From positions 13,430,880 through 13,494,879 of the forward strand of contig CATQJL010000112.1 in NCBI GenBank assembly GCA_958299035.1: DNA of 64,000 nt, in the 5' to 3' direction. The notes under the pieces are model-generated. The model did not search any database. It was given only the letters and a program-made list of their open reading frames with translations, and was not told the DNA's origin. A program made the translations under genes and the position numbers. This stretch comes from Cylicocyclus nassatus (lineage: Eukaryota > Nematoda > Chromadorea > Rhabditida > Strongylidae). Positions 47,656 through 58,873 of this stretch are shown here, in pieces; the first letter of the stretch is position 1; every line of letters starts with the position of its first letter.

Positions 47656-47940
47656 TCACGGCGCAAGCACGCTAGCTATCCCCAAGTGCGCTACCTGATT
47701 TCTCGGAGGGGTCCTCGCTTTTACCGTCATTGCTGGAGAGCTCTTCTCCGCTGACGCTGGAGTTGTGAAACCCAGTCGGCGACAAAGGGCAGTTATTGTA
47801 ATCTTTGCGTCCTTCACGTTGCAGTTTTCCGCACAAAACATCATAAAATTTTATCAATAAAAGCAGTATCTTTATTTACACATGTTGAGCACGCCGTCGT
47901 GTTTCTGCAATAAAATCTCTGCCGCTTCCAGTAGCAGCCT
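47656..47940 (-). CDS. Possible small coding exons, unrecognised
   Basis: On the minus strand, TATATCTTACAG (ending at 47939) precedes a short open segment that stops before an AATAAA (about 47873). A Ser/Glu/Asp-rich frame (47857-47672) follows further downstream. I cannot choose a frame or name a family, and the segment may belong to the LINE to its right. Confidence 0.2.
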
Positions 47941-48259
47941 GTAAGATATATGTATTAAACAGCTAAAGAACAACATCTATAGGAATAATGGTCATGTTTT
48001 TTCTGTCCTTTTCATTTCAAAAGGGACAGCATTTGCCCAATACAACTTGCTGTTTAATTAAGAGACAGCTGTTATGTAAAAAAAATGTATACATGTCATA
48101 CCTCATTATTCTTCCATGCAAGAAATTTCAGGTAACAATCGAATCCGTACGCACACATAGCACCAAAGGCGAAAAACTGAAAACATCATTATGTAGAATC
48201 GCAAATCTATGCTTGGGTTTCAGCAAACTGGTATTTTGATTTAGAATACTACAGAAAGA

Positions 48260-49222
48260 GTTCGACTTGAGGGTCAGCAATTTCTGGATTTTTAGGCCAA
48301 TTAGCTGTAGGATAGGAGGATTCAATCTCCTTTATTTAAGATTGAAAAAGTCGAACTATCTTATCCTTTTCAACTCGCTATTTTACCGCTGCGCACGGTG
48401 GTTCAACCGTTTGCCTGTCAAAATATTATCTGCCAAAAATGGGTTCGTTCAAAAAGAGATTGCAAAAAATTGATCTTACTAAGGTTTTAAACGTTGGTCC
48501 TTATCTTTGTTAATGCATTTTCTGTTTTGTTTCGTCATTAATTGGTTCGCTAATTCAGGTTACCTATTCAATGCAGATGGCTCCTTAGTTTCGGATGTTG
48601 CAACTTGCAAGTTATTATCACGTTGGCTTTCTGATTTTTCCTTTTCTTCATTCCTACTAACAGCTATTAGTTGCTCATCTTTTACTTTTCAGGTTGCTCA
48701 TCCCTTTCAATAGTGCCAATAGTCGGCTGCCAATAGTCGGCTACCGCGGTTGTGTAGTCATATTATGTCGGTTAAAATTCTTGTTTTTGTTGCTAACTGC
48801 TACTTTTCCTGAGCAACTTAACCCATCCCTGCTTGAACAACCGAGTTCTGAAGTCTACTCACTGAAGGCTGCATCGTCCCTGTTCCCTATCTATTATATC
48901 TTCTCATGTGATTCCAGTAGTAAATTGTTAGGTTGGTGGATAACCTAACATTCACCTAACGGGCCTATAGGGACTGAAATTACAGGATTACCTGATTTCG
49001 CTATCACTTCTACTCTACTCCATAGTGGGGATGGGTGAGGTATTACTGACTCTATTGCTAACTCTAGGTATTATGACTCTATTGCTAACCTATTGTGTGG
49101 CAGATATTCTATGGCTATTGTTTTTAGATTTTTTCGTTTTGGCGCACCCTTGGGTGTAAGAATAAATAAATAAACAAATAAATAAACAAATAATAAATAA
49201 ATAAATAAATAAATAAATAAAC
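48260..49222 (+). mobile_element. Non-LTR retrotransposon (LINE) 3' end
   Basis: 48380-48500 encodes, across one frameshift, RWFNRLPVKI then GSFKKRLQKIDLTKVL, the pattern that ends many LINE reverse-transcriptase ORFs (WN-LP, then F-K-RL). About 650 bp of 3' UTR follows and ends GGCGCACCCTTGGGTGTAAG plus a (TAAA)n-type tail at about 49157-49220. Upstream RT is not recognisable. Clade (CR1- or RTE-like) is unresolved. Confidence 0.55.
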
Positions 49223-49993
49223 TGGTCGCGAAGTCCCAATGTCATTGTCCAAGCGCCGATACAGTGCGGTTCATAACTGCACAAACGCCTCTTATTCTGA
49301 GGATTGCGAGGCCCCTGGAGAAATATCGAGAAACTCTTAATGCCACGGAAAAGAGCGCAGCCGTTGACGGCATATGCGGCTTAAACGAGACTCGGTTTCA
49401 ATTGTAGAAATCATTTTGAGCAGTTTGAATTCCTAGCGGTACATAAATATATGAACACTTTGAATGATGCTTTCTATCGACAATAAATAATAACAACAAC
49501 AGAACTAAACAGCAGAGCAAGGCAACTCAAATATGTCAGACCACCAGAACGGGTTATGAGATCGACTGCACCTGGTTCGGGATGTCATCAAGCAAGATTT
49601 TCCGCCAGATGTCCAAAATGGCTGTTTTTACTACATCTACGCTTCATAAGTGACAAGTATTGTGATAGGCCTCGGACCAAAATACCCCAAAAATTTACCA
49701 TGATAATTGGATCGAGCGTGTAGACCAATCAAGAAAGCATCGCATAGATAACGAGCGTAGACTGAGGTTTCTTTATGCACTCTCATTTACTTTTAACTCA
49801 ATATTTCCTCGAAGATTGACTTGATAGAAAGACAAAACAAACTGTAGGAAAGGTTAAATATGATCTCATTGTTGTGATTATTCATGGCTTACCATTTTGA
49901 GAAGCACATAAACTACACTTTATACGGTGTTCATATAGCTAGAAACACATAATTATGAACCGCACAATATGTCCCATTCGTAACTGAATAATA
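49223..49993. other. Intergenic stretch, nothing supported
   Basis: No coding or repeat signal that I can support. Confidence 0.4.
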
Positions 49994-50492
49994 TTAGGTC
50001 GTCAAGAAAATAATGTCGTTTTTCATAGCAAAGCCATAAGACAAATCCAAAAAACTATGCGAGGGGTACCATTCGATAGAGCAAAGGAAACTCTACAAGA
50101 TGACATCCGAACATTGGCAGAACTTGTTGGTTACGCAAAGTTCAGAGCCAAAACATAAGAGCAACTCGTGGTTCCAAAAATTGGATTTTCGCCCTAGTAA
50201 AGCCTGCGAATTTCTTACTTGCTCCTGCTTGTAAAGGACACATGCGTTTATCCATAGGTACACTTGCTATAATTTTTCCATGCTTAGAAACCAAGAAAAA
50301 ATTGAAAATTGGAAAATGGCAGACTCCGCTCCCAGTAGTACTGGGCCCCTCCCACATATGCCTTTGTATACTACAAAGCTTCCTACCTTTAACCATAAAA
50401 TTTTGGCCTTGGATATGCTCTGGTTCTCAAGTAATATTGATTTTACACGAAAAAACCCGAAAAGAAACGACATTATTTTCTCGACAACCTAA
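49994..50492. mobile_element. Mariner-type MITE, 499 bp
   Basis: TTAGGTCGTCAAGAAAATAATGTCG at the left and CGACATTATTTTCTCGACAACCTAA at the right, TA flanked. The interior contains GGTACCATTCGATAGAGCAAA, similar to the interior of 26779-27283. Confidence 0.85.
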
Positions 50493-50519
50493 TAGAGTAC
50501 TGATCCTGCACTTTCTAGC

Positions 50520-50950
50520 CTTGCTTATAGCTGTCACAACTCTGCGATGCGAGCAGCCCTAGAAAAAGATCTGCAGGGAGCGCTGTATGCTACCACGGTG
50601 CCGCGCTACTTTATATTCGTTGCCAGACCACTTGGGTTGGAAACGCGGCCAAGCTGAGGTATAGCCGCACTGTTCGGCATTTGTCCTTTTGATTGTCATT
50701 TTTATCGTTGCTTACTGTGCTTGGGTTTGTCTCCAGCAGCTCAGCTGGATTTTGCATAAGCGGTGATACAGTACGAAGGTTTTCGGGCTAGACGCACGAT
50801 AGCGCAAGAAAGCTCTTTGGAGTAGTGGGTGAAAGTGTGGTTGAAGCATCGTTGCATCTTTCCTGAGGGCCTTGGTGGGAGATTCGAGAACAGGCATGTG
50901 GGGTGAGCCTTGAAAGTCATCGGTAGCAGGAAAGTTGTGGTCCTCCCATG
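50520..50950 (+). promoter_or_regulatory. GC-rich promoter-like repeat unit, copy 2
   Basis: Shares GCGATGCGAGC, GCATCGTTG and CATCGGTAGCA blocks with 7318-7860 in the same order. Carries CTTTATATTCG where copy 1 has its TATA box. Family unknown. Confidence 0.35.
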
Positions 50951-51293
50951 TCTATCTTCTCGGTCCTAATACATTAGCTTGAATAGTGCTCTATGTGTTT
51001 CATGTTTCGCAGCTCAACTTATGAACTTAGATCCGCGTTTGCTAAAGGATCAGCTAGTAGCGTGACCGCGTTAAGTGGACGCTCTAAAGGGCTCGTCGGT
51101 AGCGAACCCTCAAATTTCTATGGTTCAAGGTTTGTTTTATGATGGCTCAGCACTCAACTAGGAGCTGCTTCCGTTGAGTGGCAACATGGGTTAAAATTCA
51201 TGTCCAAGAAAATTACAAGATGTCGCTCAGATGGTGGCTTGATAAAACCTTCTAATTGGCACACGATCAAAAAGTTTTGGTTTTTATAGGTCA

Positions 51294-51998
51294 CAAGCTG
51301 ATGACCCGGTCTCGCCCGAGACTTTTTTTTCAACCAAGATGGGGTAGGGGAACGAAATCCGCCAGTTTGAAACATCTCCGCGGACTACTGGTCATGCAAC
51401 CACAAACAACAATACTTCAAGAGGACCAGTTGCCAGCAAAGACAGGCTCAAACTGTCGGAGTTCGTTTCCCTACCCACCAAAATGTCAGATTCCGATTTG
51501 TCAGTGTCAGGGTCCCAGATTCGTGTAGAGGAGGGTTGCGCAACTCCTTAACTTTCAGGACAAACTTGTTAAACCTCCTTTAGCACTTATTTCGTACTTT
51601 CTCGTTGAGCTTTCCTTAAAACCAGTAAAGTCCGCAGCCCGCCTCCACACGAATCTGGAAGCTGATCATAATTACACTTTCTAACTTCTACAATGCGCAA
51701 AAAACGCTTTGAGACGAACCCGCTGCCTCCTGTCGACCTTGAGATCAGAATGAACTTTACTACCCCTACTTACATGTTTATTGGAATTCATTCTCCCAGA
51801 TTTAAGTAAACAAATCAATAAATCAATGGAAAAACCCTGCGAATCGCCTTAAAAAGTAGCCATAAACCACCGCCGGGATCGAAAACATATGTGTGCGAAG
51901 TTTCAGCTCAATCGGTTCAATGGCTGGCGTTTCTATAACGAACGAACAACTAAACGAACATCCTCGCAGACATTGAGTTTTATATATATATATATAGA
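51294..51998 (-). mobile_element. Non-autonomous Helitron (family 2), 705 bp
   Basis: On the minus strand it starts A|TCTATATATATATATAAAAC and ends with hairpin GTCTCGGGCGAGAC and CATCAGCTTG (CTTG in place of CTAG). Body matches 38884-39639, including GTCCGCGGAGATGTT. It lies inside an intron of the MARVEL gene. Confidence 0.8.
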
Positions 51999-52029
51999 TT
52001 TTTCTTTGTTGAAACAAGTTAATACAAAC

Positions 52030-53532
52030 CGCTGCCACGGCCCAGCCGCCTGTAGCCTTGAAACGTGCCGCTGCCACTGCCAACACAGAGGCCGCAATGA
52101 AGAAAAAGATAGTCCAGGCGAAATAGAAACACATTTCCTGCAATAAAACATTTCTTTTTTCAAAGAGCGGTGCGCTGAAAGGAAGAAACTCACTCCTACG
52201 ATCCAAGGCACTTGTGGAAGAGCATCAACCACTCGGAATACATACAGAAACAATAGCGTTGTGCTAATGCACAAACCTACTGAAGAGACAAATGTAGCCC
52301 ATCCAGCGCCTAGAAAAGAAAATTTAACGTGCGATCATATATGCGCAATTTTCACGGCAGCCCTTATTTTTCTTTTATGGTTAGTTTCAAAGGAATTGAA
52401 TAGACAACCTTTGCTTAAGACAGAAATCCTCTCCCGCATACGCCAAGTTAGACGTTCATGTAGCCCTGAATTTTGGGAAAAAAAGCTACTGCTTTTGCAT
52501 AGGATTAGTCTCACACAAGCTGCATTTGGCAGACATGTTGCGGTTGGTTGTACGAAATAATTATATACATCTTCTAACACATCGTTGTGAGAGAACTGTC
52601 TCTGTGGACAAACAAATCCTACGTTGCACTCCAAAGTTTCTACAAAAGCTTCGAAACAGTAATACTTGTGGAGCTACCCAAGACCTTGTTTGCCGTTAAA
52701 ATGTGCGAAGATTGGAAAAAGGAACTCATTAAAAAACGCTAGGGAAGTTCCCCAGGATATTCTGCGATTACTCCAGATTTGAGAATTTCCCGAGAACTAT
52801 GGGCGTATTTCTAAAGCTGACCCGACGGATACTGTCATTCCTGGAACATTCCTGGCACTAGTTCCCTCTGTCTCTCCCCCCACCCTCGCACCCAATGCCC
52901 TTTTCTCCATTCTTCCCTTCACCACAACAGCAAAGCTTTAGGCAGTTCTAGGAGCCAGTGATCACGAGCGAACTTGACCGATCTTGATGAAATGCAAAGT
53001 ATGCACAGAATTTTTTATATTTGAACAGCTGAGCAAATTGAGGATCCGGACTTCGTATCAATTACAATGATTACAGCATAATAAATTTTCATTTTAATTT
53101 AGTAACATAGGTAGTTTCGTAAATATCAATTAGTAATGATTAATCTGGGGTAAATGGCAAAGAGTAAATAAAGCAACAGTCTATGGAGGATTAGGTGAAA
53201 CCGGTATTGAAACCTCAAACTGTTTGTAAAATCATCAAGGTAATCAAGTTACCTGTGTAGTAGCCGGGTCCTCCTATCAAAACGCAAAGAAATGTGAGAA
53301 AACACAATCCTATGCAAACACATTTCATTATCCCACCAAGTGTTCGTAAGTATGAACAATCTGCTTTTGGGACGGTAACCTGAAAGATGGGTAAGAAAGA
53401 AGATTTCAAAAATCGGATGATTTTTACCTCATAGGTTGGCGAGTCGCTTGGTGCCATGTATTCTGTAGTCTCTACAACTGTAGTCGTAGTTGCATACCGT
53501 GGCTCGTGCGTTGCATAACGTGGCTCGTGCAT
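52030..53532 (-). CDS. MARVEL-domain tetraspan membrane protein, 3' end missing
   Basis: Four exons on the minus strand join in phase: 53532-53428, 53379-53253, 52309-52194 and 52137-52030, all with GT donors and AG acceptors. The first exon gives a short cytoplasmic head with a tandem repeat (HEPRYAT twice) and Thr-rich TTTTVVETTEY. Transmembrane segments follow: about residues 52-72 (GIMKCVCIGLCFLTFLCVLI), 80-102 (TFVSSVGLCISTTLLFLYVF) and 118-138 (FYFAWTIFFFIAASVLAVAAA), then ATGGWAVAA, which begins the fourth. The layout and the RVVDALPQVPW loop fit MARVEL/CKLF-like proteins, which act in membrane apposition and vesicle traffic. The donor at 52029 is intact. I found no exon for the fourth segment's end between 52.0 and 46 kb, and a Helitron fills the start of that intron. 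Confidence 0.85.
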
Positions 53533-53967
53533 TTTTTCTAAAATTGAAAAAAGATTCTTTGAGAACGCACAAAAAAGCTCTTCTCAACGTAAAGCAAACA
53601 CAAAATTCCTTGTAAGTCGTTATTTCAAGAGAAAAGAGGAAAAGAAGCGTAACATCAGATTTCCAAAAAAATATAGGAAAGAGAGAATTAAAATGGTGTA
53701 CACTTTGCGATCATTTAAAAAGGCGTGGATAGACGACTGTTAGAATAGTTTCTTTCGTCAGCGATTTCTCAGTCATAGAATACCTGGCTCGCTAGTAAAA
53801 ACTTATGAGAGAAGATGTTGCATTCCTGTCTTTTTTCTTCAGTGAAAGGAAAAACGTAAATTGGTTCTCGATATTTTTCCGTATTCAAATCATATTATCT
53901 TTACCAGCCTTGTTCAAAGGCAACGTCCAGGCAAATCTGAACATGTGGGGACCTCACGTAGATAGTA
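53533..53967. other. Upstream region of the MARVEL gene
   Basis: AT-rich. On the minus strand TTTTTTCAATTTTAGAAAAA just upstream of the ATG contains an acceptor-like TTTTAG about 7 bp before the start codon, a possible spliced-leader site. No TATA box is evident. Confidence 0.35.
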
Positions 53968-54669
53968 TTAGGTTGGCACGAAAGTTCTGTCGCACCATTT
54001 TCAAAAATTCATAACTTCTGATATTTCCCATCGATTTGACTGCTTCATTTTTTTATGAAAGTGTAAGTCATGCTCTTTATAAAAACATCTTAGCTGCTTG
54101 CTAATGACCATTTGTTGCTCAGATAGGACCGATAGAAAAAAATCAGTCAAAAGTCGAATTTTTTGTGTAGGGTCATAAAAAATCGGAGACTTGCAACAAA
54201 AATCGGAGCAGTAAGTATTATATGTTCTTTCACCAGCTCTTTTGAACTGTGCAAAGTTTGCGCCGATTGAGCGTCTCTATAAAAAGTTATGATTTTCGAG
54301 CAAGCAATACAGAAGGGCGAATTTGATTTATTTTGGCATTTAGAAAATCATAACTTTTCATAGAGACGCTCAATCGGCGCAAACTTTGCACTGTTAGAAA
54401 GAGCTGGTGAAAGAACCTACAATACCGACTGTTCCGATTTTTGTTGCAAGTCTCCGATTTTTTATGAACCTACACAAAAAACTCTAATTTTAACTAATTT
54501 TCTTCTACCGCTCCTATCTATGCAAGAGAGATTAGCAAGCAGCTAAGATGCCTTTATAAAAAGCATGACTTACTCTTTGATACAAAAATAAAAGCTATCA
54601 AATCGGTTAATAAAATCAGAAGCTATGAACTTATGAAAATGGTGCGACAGAACTTTCGTGCCAACCTAA
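53968..54669. mobile_element. Mariner-type MITE, 702 bp, near-complete palindrome
   Basis: TTAGGTTGGCACGAAAGTTC at the left, GAACTTTCGTGCCAACCTAA at the right, TA flanked. The arms are complementary over most of their length; AGACGCTCAATCGGCGCAAA pairs with TTTGCGCCGATTGAGCGTCT near the centre. Confidence 0.9.
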
Positions 54670-54672
54670 TAG

Positions 54673-54947
54673 TTTTGGGGCCCTAACCAAGCCATTGCCC
54701 AACCGGCAGCTCAGGTATTGTATTAACGGCTGAAATATTTCCTTCGAAACTGGACCGCAGGATCGTATTTCGCATGAATTCATGGCACAACCCATCGTTT
54801 TCGCGTGGGTCCTCACGCGAAACTGATGGTTGCGCCATGAATCCATGCGAAATACGATCCTGAGGTCCCGTTTGGAGGTGTATATATCAGCCGTTGGAGA
54901 GTTACCTGCGCTGCCGCTTGGGCAGTGCCTTAGTTAAGGCCCCAAAA
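54673..54947. mobile_element. Palindromic MITE, 275 bp, abutting the mariner MITE
   Basis: TTTTGGGGCCCTAACCAAGCC at the left and GCCTTAGTTAAGGCCCCAAAA at the right, with a central stem GAATTCATGGC / GCCATGAATCC. It begins three bases after the preceding MITE. Confidence 0.75.
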
Positions 54948-56151
54948 TTACTTTCCACGTAATTTTGCGATCTTCTTTGAAGTGCATGAATTTGCAGAAA
55001 GCGCATGGTTTTTTTTTCGCGCAGCACGTGTGTCGCATAAAAAAGTCCCACATGTTTACAAAAATGCATGGCCACCCCACGCAAAACTTACTTATTACCA
55101 TAAAAATAATCACAGAGCAATTTTGAAAAAAGTTTGTTATTGTTAAATCGGTCGTAACTGCAAGTCAGTGAAACGAAAATCTTTTTTTTTACTCTGTAAG
55201 AGGCATCCAAGTTTGATATCTATTGATCAGCGAACGAAATATAAACCAGAACAAGAAAAAATTAATTCGCGCTTATGTAGAATAAGCACAGAGCCATATT
55301 TCAAATTTAGCAATATTGTAATTGTCATAATAAAAGTGACCACTGGCCAAGAATCCTATTCGTTAATCTTTTAAAAATTACTGATACAAAAAACTAAGTT
55401 TACGATTCCACTATTGTTGCAATTTATTAGCCTCACCCTCATGAGTCAGCAAAGAAGACCAAAAAACAAAGGAAAAATGGGCCTATGGTTCCTAGAGTGT
55501 GCGCCAACTGTTGCAAGGACGAGTTTTTGCCTGGACATGCTGGACAGTAAACGGCAGTAAAATAGTCTATGGAATCAAGGAGACGTAGCAGGTGTCAAAA
55601 ATGAGGTGTTACTACCTACTAATGCCAAATTGAAACTTACTATCTCGAATTAATGCGCAAAAACCAAAAAAAATTGTCTCAAAAAGAAGAAGAAAAAACA
55701 TCGTGTGAAAATGCTTTTCTAAAAGTGTAAGAAAACAGAACACAATACCACAACATGATATTGAATCTCCATAACATATTCAACCATTTAACTTTCTGAA
55801 GACGATTACATTTCTATAGAAAAAACAAACAAGGGCACAATAATCTCAAGGTTTATGGCACTAATGAAGTTTTTGAGAGTTGTTACGAAAACGAGAACCA
55901 CAGCGCATTATTCTCATGTATTACAGAGATTGTTCATCGTCGGAATGACTCATAGATTCTTTTGTTTCAAAGAACAAAGAGCAAGGGGCAGAAATTTATT
56001 ATTATTCATTCAAGAGACGAAAGGAAAAGCTCATGCAGTGGCTGTGAGTCGACCACCTCCCACATACTTTACAGCACCCGAACGCGCGATTCAGCTGAGG
56101 AGTAAATCGAGAGCCGAGTGGTTAGCGCTTGGAGTGTAAAAACAGTTACGT
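54948..56151. other. Intergenic stretch
   Basis: Mostly AT-rich. A plus-strand ORF ends at 56139 with APERAIQLRSKSRAEWLALGV after an acceptor-like ACTTTACAG, which could be a terminal exon. Unsupported upstream. Confidence 0.3.
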
Positions 56152-56415
56152 ATGCACCGTAGGCGCACTTTCGATAGAAGAAGAGGAATTCTCAAGGTTT
56201 TCTTCCCAATGTCATATTTTCAGATTAGCTCTTACCTGTCCACGCCAAGTGCGCAGCTTTTTTCTTCTCGTTCGGTGCCACTGTGCACGAGTTGCGGGAT
56301 TGCTTTGGGATCTTCTAGCAGAACATTGTTTCAAGAATTTTGTTGCTTTCATGGTTTGAAAAGATTTTTGTCAGGAAGCGAACAACAGGATTTTGAAAAT
56401 CTAATAAGTACATAG
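56152..56415 (+). CDS. Hypothetical 87-residue protein or two short exons
   Basis: The frame starts MHRRRTFDRRRGILK. It is open straight through but also contains a possible 37-base intron (donor after ATTCTCAAG, acceptor ATATTTTCAG). The second half is protein-like, with CTSCGIALGSSSRTLF and GLKRFLSGSEQQDFENL before the stop at 56413-56415. No family recognised. No promoter or poly(A) signal stands out. Confidence 0.35.
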   Translation: MHRRRTFDRRRGILKVFFPMSYFQISSYLSTPSAQLFSSRSVPLCTSCGIALGSSSRTLFQEFCCFHGLKRFLSGSEQQDFENLIST

Positions 56416-57339
56416 TCGCCTAGAAGAATTGTGTTTCTTTGACCAACTTTTGCGTATACCATCTCACAAAGCAGCCACATAAATGGTCTTTTACAATTTT
56501 CCTCCTGCGGAAATTGGTAAAAGGTTAATAAAAACAGAGAAAATTCCGGAGTGACCCATTATTACGGTTTAAGCCTAAAAACACAAGATCTTCGTCGCTT
56601 TTTGCCGCCTTGTAATCATCGCTGCACATTTTCTCTTCCTCTGAAAAAATTATGAGACAACCCTTTAAGAATTTATGACGGTGCTCAATTGAATGCAGGG
56701 AATAAGTCACTACCACAGTCCAAGATATTTGCAGGAGGCGGAGGGGGGGGGGGGAGGGAGAGAGGCGGGGGGAAGATAAAAAAAATTGTTGGAGAAGAGG
56801 CGCGGCTTAGCATCCGAAAAAAATGTTTTCACAGAGTTAACACTACTGAGATCTACTCACAAGAACTGATACAAATAACTCGATCTAATAAAATAAAATT
56901 ATTTGTTTTAATAGAAGACACTTGATACTATGAGATTTGAATCATATGTACTAACAACAAGAAGCATCTGCAAATCCATTTTCTTCTAGTTTTCCTGATT
57001 TTTTTTTTGCGTCCTCACTTTTCTCCTAGCTTTTTCAATATATACGCATTTTTTGCTTTACCATGTTTGCCAGCATTCCAGAAGTGATGCAAGATAATCA
57101 TTAAGAAATCTACTGATCTTACTCGATGTATTACATATACAAACGGGGAGAACAAATTACTCTATATCAACTCGAAGAAAATCATTTGAATTGACATTAT
57201 TTACCATTCTCGTTGCTATAGAAGGATTTCAGAAAATGTTTTTCTATTTAGCATGAAAACAAGATTAGATACTCAATGCACATATTTCTTTCAAACGGGT
57301 AATAATACCTGAGTTGTTCTTTTTGTCTTGAACGTAAAC
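56416..57339. other. Intergenic stretch with a G12 tract
   Basis: G12 at 56743-56754 in a purine-rich patch (to about 56776). No supported gene. Confidence 0.4.
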
Positions 57340-58030
57340 GGACAATAAGTTGAACTAATCCTCGCTTTTGTCCATGCTTCACTATCGTTTTCATTTGGCC
57401 GGTTCTGTCCTGGCATGCGCCTCCAACTGTCTCATCAGGTGTTCACTCTGGGCTGATTGTGGTCGAGGGAATGTGAAGAATGATTTTTTGTTGGATTTTT
57501 GTTTATATTAGATCAGATTCCACCTCTTCATGAACCATGGTTCACCCGTTGCTATACGAGGTTTGGCGTTTTTAGCACTTTTAGATTTTAGGCGTTGGTT
57601 TGCGTGCACTTCCATTTCACTTCCGTTGATGTTTGGGATAGCCTGTTCGGCTTGAAACTTTCTGCATTGTGTAATCTCTTTTCTCGAAGTTCTGGTTTCT
57701 GCTCAAAAATTGGTTGGGCGGGTTCTACCATTATTACTACCAGCACACCTGCATCCAACACATACAGTTACTTATGTTTGAATATGAGTGTTTTTGCTAA
57801 GAGCAGGGGCATGAAAGAGACTCTATTGAAATTCTATACCGGTGATGACTTCATGTTTGTTCAAACAAGCTCGATACTTTTCTATTGCAAAAAATATTTT
57901 GTGGGCTGAACTTGAGTTGTTTCAGTGTGGTGTTTGCCTGTTTTTTTTTGTTTGGTTGTTGCTATTATCTGTGTGATGCTTCGTTTTTGGTTGGTTGTGC
58001 GTACCAAATAAATAAATAAATAATAAATCT
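57340..58030 (+). mobile_element. Probable LINE 3' UTR with (TAAA)n tail
   Basis: Ends GGTTGTGCGTACCAAATAAATAAATAAATAA, resembling the tail of 48260-49222. The 104-codon ORF (57595-57909) lacks RT motifs. The call rests on the tail and the T/G-rich 3'-UTR-like sequence. Confidence 0.35.
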
Positions 58031-58311
58031 ACTGAACATCTTTACATTCAAGCGGCGACGTAAAAAAATGAAGAATTTGTAGACATTACACTCGTTGGAA
58101 GCAGGGCAACGTTTGTGTGGGATGAAAAGTAAACAAAAAAGATTTGTTTACACAGGTAGAAACAATTTGAAAGTATGTATTCTAACAGTCTAACAGGTCA
58201 TATAAATCAGAGATGGTTTCATTTACAATACCCATGTAAACTCAGTGGGAGTAACGAAAAGCTTGGATTGAGTCAGAGCTTAATGAGCACATTATTACTC
58301 GTTTAGGTAAC
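58031..58311. other. Intergenic spacer, nothing supported
   Basis: Short AT-rich spacer with no signal. Confidence 0.4.
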
Positions 58312-58697
58312 GTATTTTGCCTTCATATGGGATGGAGGAATATATGTCGCTGACTGCAGGGTCCCGCGCGGATTTCCTGCACGAACGCATCTACGCGCAT
58401 ACAGTCTGCCCAAATCGGGATCAGGCCGAACCGCTAGCTGAATTTGCGCGCTCGCAACGCTAGGAGTCTGCGCTGCATACGCGCGCCGTCGCAGAGAGCG
58501 AAGAAATTGATGAGAGAGCAGACTGGCTAGCCGTAGACGTGACGCAATACCTTCGCAACACGGGTTCCCGCCATGCCAATTTTGGCCTGGTTGGGATTGG
58601 GGCAGACTGTATGCAAGCGTGCGTATTTGTTGCAAATGACCGCGGGGACCGCCCCCTTTCGGAGACATGTAGTCCTCTACCCCTTCATGTGTAGGCA
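58312..58697. mobile_element. GC-rich palindromic MITE, about 385 bp
   Basis: Left GGTCCCGCGCGGATTTCCTG ... GCATACAGTCTGCCC and right GGGCAGACTGTATGC ... TGACCGCGGGGACC are imperfect reverse complements. The outer parts (CTTCATATGGGATGGAGGA / CCTCTACCCCTTCATGTG) also pair. The 131-codon minus-strand ORF across it is a by-product. Confidence 0.75.
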
Positions 58698-58873
58698 AAC
58701 CGCTCTTGTCTCAGAATGAGGTGACCGAAACTCAGGATTTAGAAATGTGGCTGAGAACTGAAGTGAAAGTGAATACAGCGAAATACAAACTGTTACGTTG
58801 ACAATAAATTTGCATGCAGATCGCTGGTTTCCTTTTTTCCAATAACAAACGACTGCTTCTATTATATAAGATA

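Noticed and set aside
49157..49220. (TAAA)n as an origin or scaffold attachment site
   Set aside because: Best explained as the tail of a LINE insertion.
56111..56135. tRNA-like GCCGAGTGGTTAGCGC (A-box resemblance)
   Set aside because: No B box (GGTTCGAATCC type) and no cloverleaf within 90 bases.
58303..58698. 131-codon minus-strand ORF, the longest apparently free ORF in the right half
   Set aside because: It lies wholly inside a GC-rich palindromic element; its openness follows from base composition and the translation has no domain.
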